Assembly (NCBI GenBank): GCA_964472505.1
Contig: CAYYQW010000045.1
Span: 1 to 31,446 of the forward strand
Reading direction: 5' to 3'
DNA: 31,446 bases
Source of the DNA: JAYEIA01 sp964472505
GTDB lineage: Bacteria; Bacteroidota; Bacteroidia; Bacteroidales; JAADGE01
Below, in pieces: positions 31,314 through 31,446 of the stretch. The position numbers and the translations under genes were made by a program. The first letter of the stretch is position 1; every line of letters begins with the position of its first letter. Below the pieces are notes generated by a model. It was not told the origin of the DNA. It searched no databases and saw nothing but the letters and a program-made list of their open reading frames with translations.

Positions 31314-31446
31314 ATGAAAACATTATCAAAACTTCAATCCTACATGTCCGGCAGGAAAATGCTCCTGCCGGCTTCACTTTTCTTTTCCGCGCTTAGTGCT
31401 TTGGCAGGCATGGCGCCGTACATTATTGTATGGTTCATAATAAAAA
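31314..31446 (+). CDS. ABC exporter, N-terminal fragment (cut by window end)
   Basis: The first 44 codons of a gene running off the right edge. The sequence MKTLSKLQSYMSGRKMLLPA followed by SLFFSALSALAGMAPYIIVW is the cytoplasmic lead-in and first membrane helix of an ABC exporter in which membrane and ATPase domains are fused. Similar starts occur in YbtP/YbtQ-like exporter pairs of Bacteroidota. It follows the LuxR-type gene by 114 bases, which show no good promoter, so it may be that regulator's target or part of its operon. Confidence 0.65.
   Translation, partial: MKTLSKLQSYMSGRKMLLPASLFFSALSALAGMAPYIIVWFIIK

Overview
The window looks like a chromosomal segment of an AT-rich member of the Bacteroidota. 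The main sequence evidence is a recurring promoter form, TTTG, about 20 bases, then TAnnTTTG, seen upstream of several genes (for example 15435-15466 and 27217-27248), together with weak Shine-Dalgarno signals. Gene content agrees: a split YbhFSR-type exporter with its own TolC, an S41 tail-specific protease, and a DUF438 / DUF1858-DUF2249 pair. No rRNA, tRNA, CRISPR array, transposase or phage gene was seen.

Layout. 1-325 is non-coding and carries a long palindrome. 326-2803 holds a von Willebrand A protein, a nicotinamidase and an NrtR-type Nudix regulator with a 21-base perfect palindrome beside its promoter. 2803-3510 is non-coding and contains a degenerate duplicated module. 3511-5893 encodes arginine deiminase and the MltG transglycosylase, and 5944-6690 encodes a likely outer-membrane protein. 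6691-6958 has a terminator and an inverted-repeat element, followed by an orphan FecE-like ATPase (6959-7981). 7992-15079, on the minus strand, encodes an SDR enzyme, a GNAT-like protein, pyruvate kinase, phosphomannomutase/phosphoglucomutase and the Prc-like protease. 15682-20018 is an argB-argD-argC-argJ operon behind a well-formed promoter and an unusually long leader. 20156-27185 (minus strand) is a seven-gene efflux operon: TetR, TolC, HlyD-type adaptor, two ATPases and two ABC-2 permeases. 27407-29172 and 29912-31199 hold four genes with hemerythrin or related domains plus a LuxR-type regulator. The window ends inside an ABC exporter gene at 31314.

How the genes fit together. The Nudix regulator and nicotinamidase form a probable NAD-salvage operon with its own operator. 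The arg operon makes ornithine through the acetyl cycle; ArgJ recycles the acetyl group, so a separate ArgA and ArgE may be unnecessary. Arginine deiminase degrades arginine from its own transcription unit. The efflux operon is headed by its probable repressor and encodes a complete tripartite pump. Its two nucleotide-binding subunits carry complementary defects, predicting one competent and one degenerate ATP site.

The most distinctive region is the right end. A DUF438-hemerythrin-PAS protein is paired with a DUF1858-DUF2249 protein. Further on, a hemerythrin-like diiron protein overlaps a LuxR-type regulator whose receiver domain lacks the phospho-accepting aspartate. My inference is a sensing module for oxygen, nitric oxide or iron that works without phosphorylation. 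I could not run searches or structure prediction, so functional calls rest on motifs and context.
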